A stretch of 64,000 nt of DNA, taken from contig OZ245737.1 of assembly GCA_965227315.1 (NCBI GenBank), positions 2,666,001 through 2,730,000 on the forward strand, written 5' to 3'. Positions within the stretch are counted from its first letter, which is position 1. Every line of letters starts with the position of its first letter. The notes beneath the pieces are model-generated. The model did not search any database. It worked only from the letters and a program-made list of their open reading frames with translations, and was not told where the DNA came from. The position numbers and the translations under genes were made by a program. This DNA comes from JANQHS01 sp965227315. GTDB lineage: Bacteria; Bacteroidota; Bacteroidia; Cytophagales; CCMP332. Positions 60,785-64,000 of this stretch are shown one piece after another.

Positions 60785-60964
60785 TTATTCCTTTTTCGTT
60801 GGGGTAGAATTATCGTCGAGAGGAAGGTTTTTCATTCGATTTACAAAGCCCTTATCAGCCCTAAAGGCCCAGATGATCACCCCGGTAAAAAACAGGGTGA
60901 AGATCACCAGTGATACTATACCAAAGAGCTCTGCTCCTTCAACTCCATTAAACAGGTATCTCAT
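60785..60964 (-). CDS. ccoQ: cbb3 oxidase subunit CcoQ/FixQ-like
   Basis: A 59-residue protein with one transmembrane helix (about 14-33, GIVSLVIFTLFFTGVIIWAF), then a basic and polar tail ending in PTKKE. The layout (short N-terminus, helix, W-A-F-R) and position between ccoNO and ccoP match CcoQ, which stabilises the oxidase. Its ATG overlaps the ccoNO stop by one base (TAATG). Too short to be picked up by usual length limits. Confidence 0.88.
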   Translation of the reverse strand: MRYLFNGVEGAELFGIVSLVIFTLFFTGVIIWAFRADKGFVNRMKNLPLDDNSTPTKKE

Positions 60965-63105
60965 TATTGGTTCATTAGGTTTGCCTGATTGACCTTTTTG
61001 ATATCCGTTCCCAATCGTTGCAGGTATGCGATGAGTGCAACGATATCGCTTTCCGGGGTAACGCCACCAAACCCGTCTTTCTCAAGGCTTTTGATGATTC
61101 CATTGGCCTGATCCATAAGATCCTCATTGGCGACATCCTCATACCCTTGAGGATAGGGGACACCCAGGGTTCTCATTGCCGATATTTTTGCCGCGGTTGT
61201 ATTCACGTCAATATCCTGCTCGAAGAGCCAGGGGTATGCCGGCATGATCGACCCTGGAGAAATAGCGGTCGGTTCGAGCATGTGATTAAAATGCCATGAA
61301 TCAGGATACTTTCCACCAACCCTATGGAGGTCAGGTCCCGTCCGTTTGGATCCCCAAAGGAACGGATGGTCATAAACAAACTCACCGGATTTGGAGTACT
61401 CTCCATATCGCTCTGTTTCGCTTCGGAAAGGCCTTACCATTTGGGAATGACATGCATTGCATCCTTCCCTGATGTAGATATCCCGTCCATGTAATTCCAA
61501 TGGCGTGTAGGGTTCTACGCTGGCTATTTTGGGAACATTGGACTCCACAAAATTCATGGGGATCAGCTCAATGACGCCTCCGATCAGGATAGCCACCAAA
61601 GCAAGGACAGTGAAGAACACGGGCTTCCTTTCCCATACACGGTGCCAGTAAGTATCGCTTCCCGAAAAAGTAGGATTCTTTTCCAGGGCCGGTGCTTCGG
61701 CATCTTCATTGGCGATGAAGCTCCCGGCCGAAGCGGTTTTCATGAGGTTGTAGATCATCACAAATACCCCGGCCAGATATAGCAAGCCACCTATTGATCT
61801 CAGAATATACATTGGGATGATCTGAGTAACGGTCTCAAGGAAGTTTCCATATTTCAGAAGTCCTTCGGGAGTGAATTCCTTCCACATCAGGCTTTGGGTA
61901 AAACCGGCGAAGTACAATGGAACCGCATAGAAAACGATTCCCAAAGAACCAAGCCAGAAATGTGTGTTGGCCAATTGTTCAGAATGAAGCTTGGTATTCC
62001 ACATTCTTGGAACCAGCCAGTATAGCATGGCGAAGGTCAGGAATCCATTCCAGCCTAGCCCGCCAATATGCACATGCCCAACGATCCAGTCGGTGTAGTG
62101 GGCAATTGAATTCAAGGTTTTGGTCGACAATAGCGGACCTTCCAGGGTTGCCATTCCATAACAGGTGAGTGCGACAACCATGAATTTCAGAATTGCGCTT
62201 TCCCTAACCCTGTCCCAGGCACCCCTGAGTGTGAGAAGCCCATTCACCATTCCTCCCCAGGACGGTGCGATCAACATTACGGAAAAGACAACCCCGAGGG
62301 TCTGCGCCCAATCAGGAAGGGATGTGTAGAGAAGGTGATGTGGTCCGGCCCAGATATAGATGAAGATCAGAGCCCAGAAGTGAACGATAGATAACTTATA
62401 ACTGTAAACCGGTCGATTTGCTGCTTTCGGCAGGTAGTAGTACATCAATCCCAAGTACGGTGTGGTCAGGAAGAATGCAACCGCATTGTGTCCGTACCAC
62501 CATTGAACGAGGGCATCCTGAACTCCAGCAAAGGCTGAGTAACTTTTGAAAAGAGAAATCGGAAGTTCAAAGGAGTTGACGATGTGCAGAACCGCAACCG
62601 TGATGAACGTGGCTATATAAAACCAAATGGCCACATACATATGTCGCTCCCTTCTTTTGATGATGGTCCCGATCATATTGATACCGAAAACAACCCATAC
62701 CAGGGCGATCATGATATCAATTGGCCATTCGAGTTCCGCGTATTCCTTGGAGGTGGTTATGCCGAGGGGAAGCGTGATCGCCGCTGCCAGGATGATCAAC
62801 TGCCAGCCCCAAAAGTGTATCCAGCTTAATGCATCACTAAACATACGGGCCTTGAGCAGCCTTTGAAGAGAATAATACACCCCTCCGAAGATGGCATTCC
62901 CGACAAAGGCGAAAATAATCGCATTGGTATGTAGGGGCCTGATACGACCAAAGGTGGTATACTGGAGCTCAAAATTCATCACAGGGAGGTACAGCTGCAT
63001 TGCTATCAGAAGTCCAACCAGCATTCCGACAACTCCGAAGATCACCGAAGCGATCATAAAGTACTTTACGATCTTGTTATCGTAGGAAAATTTCTCTATC
63101 GCCAT
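60964..63105 (-). CDS. ccoNO: cbb3-type cytochrome oxidase, fused subunits I and II (CcoN-CcoO)
   Basis: A 713-residue fusion. The N-terminal part (about 1-480) is CcoN: a heme-copper oxidase with 12 helices, including the WWYGHNAVAFFLTTPYLG segment with the copper-His, HYTDWIVGHVHIGGLGWNG and HLLYTSLPDWAQ. The C-terminal part (about 535-713) is CcoO: a membrane helix and a monoheme cytochrome c with GRDIYIREGCNACHSQMVRPF (CxxCH at about 548). It reduces O2 to water with high affinity in the inner membrane. The fusion is normal in Bacteroidota. Confidence 0.97.
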   Translation of the reverse strand: MAIEKFSYDNKIVKYFMIASVIFGVVGMLVGLLIAMQLYLPVMNFELQYTTFGRIRPLHTNAIIFAFVGNAIFGGVYYSLQRLLKARMFSDALSWIHFWGWQLIILAAAITLPLGITTSKEYAELEWPIDIMIALVWVVFGINMIGTIIKRRERHMYVAIWFYIATFITVAVLHIVNSFELPISLFKSYSAFAGVQDALVQWWYGHNAVAFFLTTPYLGLMYYYLPKAANRPVYSYKLSIVHFWALIFIYIWAGPHHLLYTSLPDWAQTLGVVFSVMLIAPSWGGMVNGLLTLRGAWDRVRESAILKFMVVALTCYGMATLEGPLLSTKTLNSIAHYTDWIVGHVHIGGLGWNGFLTFAMLYWLVPRMWNTKLHSEQLANTHFWLGSLGIVFYAVPLYFAGFTQSLMWKEFTPEGLLKYGNFLETVTQIIPMYILRSIGGLLYLAGVFVMIYNLMKTASAGSFIANEDAEAPALEKNPTFSGSDTYWHRVWERKPVFFTVLALVAILIGGVIELIPMNFVESNVPKIASVEPYTPLELHGRDIYIREGCNACHSQMVRPFRSETERYGEYSKSGEFVYDHPFLWGSKRTGPDLHRVGGKYPDSWHFNHMLEPTAISPGSIMPAYPWLFEQDIDVNTTAAKISAMRTLGVPYPQGYEDVANEDLMDQANGIIKSLEKDGFGGVTPESDIVALIAYLQRLGTDIKKVNQANLMNQ

Positions 63106-63111
63106 ATCTAA

Positions 63112-63273
63112 CTATTTATTGTCTTTTGGTTTTTTCTTGTCTTCAAAAAGTATTCTTATACCGGGAGTATATGGATCATCATACTGCCCTTTTTTGACCG
63201 ACCATATAAATGCGCCTAAAAAAATGACGGCCAAAAAAACGCTAATCCCTATTAATGTAAATATGATCTCCAT
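63112..63273 (-). CDS. ccoS: cbb3 assembly protein CcoS
   Basis: A 53-residue protein: one transmembrane helix (about 5-26), then the CcoS signature WSVKKGQYDDPYTPGIRILFED near residues 24-44. CcoS helps deliver copper and heme to the oxidase. It lies 6 bases upstream of ccoNO and 7 bases after ccoI. Found by direct reading because it is so short. Confidence 0.92.
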   Translation of the reverse strand: MEIIFTLIGISVFLAVIFLGAFIWSVKKGQYDDPYTPGIRILFEDKKKPKDNK

Positions 63274-63280
63274 CAGTTCT

Positions 63281-64000
63281 TTAGAACAATTTGCTTAGGT
63301 CAAATCTTCTGGATAAAAAGCCGGTTGCTCCGGTAGTAAAAAGAACTATGGATAAACTGCTTAGAGGCATCAGGATCGCTGCAATTACAGGTGAAAGAAT
63401 TCCGGTCAGCGCAAAATACAACCCAATCAGATTATATAAAATCGAAATGCCAAAACTTATCTTGACCACGGTACTGCAGCCTTTTGAGAAATCAAGGATG
63501 GCATCCAGATTTTGAAAAGCCCTGAAGGACAATACCCCATCACTTGAGGGGGTGAGTGAATCCTTTTTATCCGTGAAGGCCAATCCGACATCGCTGGTTT
63601 TGAGGGCAAGACCGTCATTCAATCCATCTCCGATCATGCAAACCCTTTTTCCATGACTTCTTTCATGAAGCACTTCTTGAGCCTTTTCATCTGGATTGCA
63701 TTCAAACAGTACCTTGGAACCTGAAGGCATGAATTCCAGCCATTTTTTCCATGAAGCCTTTGTATCGCCGCTGCATATGGATAATCCATATTGACCCGAA
63801 AGATTATAGATCATCTTCTTGACCCTTTTCCTGATATGGCCCTCGATCAGAAACCGACCAACGACCTTGCTATTCTTCGAAACAAAGACGCCCGGCTCAG
63901 GCTCGGCAGAACCTACCCATTCCCAGTTTCCGATTTTGAACTCATCCTGTCTTTGAATTGCCGAGATCCCTTGGCCCGGGGTCTCTGAGAAATCGATAAT
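63281..64000 (-). CDS. ccoI: Copper P1B-type ATPase CcoI (FixI), truncated by the window edge
   Basis: The C-terminal 239 residues of a heavy-metal P-type ATPase; the open frame continues past base 64000. Seen: the ATP-binding segment ETPGQGISAIQ, the phosphatase hinge GDGLNDGLALKTSDVGLAF (P-domain), and the final helix pair MP-SSLSIVLFTTGATG. It should move copper to the oxidase. It is first in the ccoI-ccoS-ccoNO-ccoQ-ccoP transcript. The ATG at 63814 is internal. The transmembrane CPx metal site and phosphorylation DKTGT are off the window. Confidence 0.94.
   Translation of the reverse strand: MIDFSETPGQGISAIQRQDEFKIGNWEWVGSAEPEPGVFVSKNSKVVGRFLIEGHIRKRVKKMIYNLSGQYGLSICSGDTKASWKKWLEFMPSGSKVLFECNPDEKAQEVLHERSHGKRVCMIGDGLNDGLALKTSDVGLAFTDKKDSLTPSSDGVLSFRAFQNLDAILDFSKGCSTVVKISFGISILYNLIGLYFALTGILSPVIAAILMPLSSLSIVLFTTGATGFLSRRFDLSKLF

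Overview
The window looks like a chromosomal segment of a Bacteroidota bacterium, probably a free-living aerobic or microaerobic one. The evidence is two large secreted proteins with type IX secretion (T9SS) C-terminal domains, a fused CcoN-CcoO cbb3 oxidase subunit, DUF4252, DUF3078 and GWxTD proteins, a ClpC that starts MEAKFS, and promoter-like elements of the Bacteroidota TTTG / TAnnTTTG type with few Shine-Dalgarno sites. No phage, transposase, integrase or CRISPR array was seen. Both window edges cut genes: dnaK on the left and the copper ATPase ccoI on the right.

Layout. 1-5.8 kb: dnaK 3' part, an alkyltransferase-like protein, then an overlapping run of aminotransferase, PfkB kinase and TrkH. 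5.8-9.6 kb: a secreted GH13 amylase-fold protein that has lost its catalytic residues, convergent with a lipoprotein carrying a glycogen-binding-like domain and a BadF/BcrA-type sugar kinase. 9.9-12.6 kb: tRNA-Ser and a yihY/thioesterase/mltG operon. 12.7-24.5 kb: a 1120-residue T9SS cuproprotein-like exoprotein, a YciO/Sua5 protein, GWxTD protein, WbqC-like protein, ClpC, a VWA-like membrane protein and a secreted zincin. 24.5-31.2 kb: aldolase with a WYL regulator, then an ECF sigma / anti-sigma / two DUF4252 operon, DUF3078, DUF2892 and an EamA transporter. 31.2-43.4 kb: rarA, a 1465-residue modular AsmA-like protein, a lipase-like lipoprotein, asnS, rpoN and fatty-acid genes. 43.4-49.8 kb: tRNA-Arg, a 550-base non-coding region, two LPP20-type lipoproteins, a short Ssb, a zinc-ribbon protein and a divergent pair of universal stress proteins. 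49.8-64 kb: the cbb3 cytochrome oxidase cluster.

The oxidase cluster runs right to left (ccoI, ccoS, ccoNO, ccoQ, ccoP, then ccoG, ccoH and a TauE/SafE-like transporter). It is split between ccoP and ccoG by about 7.2 kb holding fructosamine kinase, acetyl-CoA synthetase, a T9SS sialidase-fold-like protein and three tandem paralogous small lipoproteins. ccoQ and ccoS were found by direct reading because they are shorter than 60 codons. A near-perfect FNR box lies upstream of ccoG.

The best candidates for something new are: the tandem lipoprotein array with its almost identical 300-base spacers and palindrome; the catalytically dead GH13 protein beside a glycan-binding lipoprotein; the six-module AsmA-like protein; and the non-coding region beside tRNA-Arg. 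Convergent gene pairs are packed unusually tightly: three pairs share one CTAG for both stop codons.
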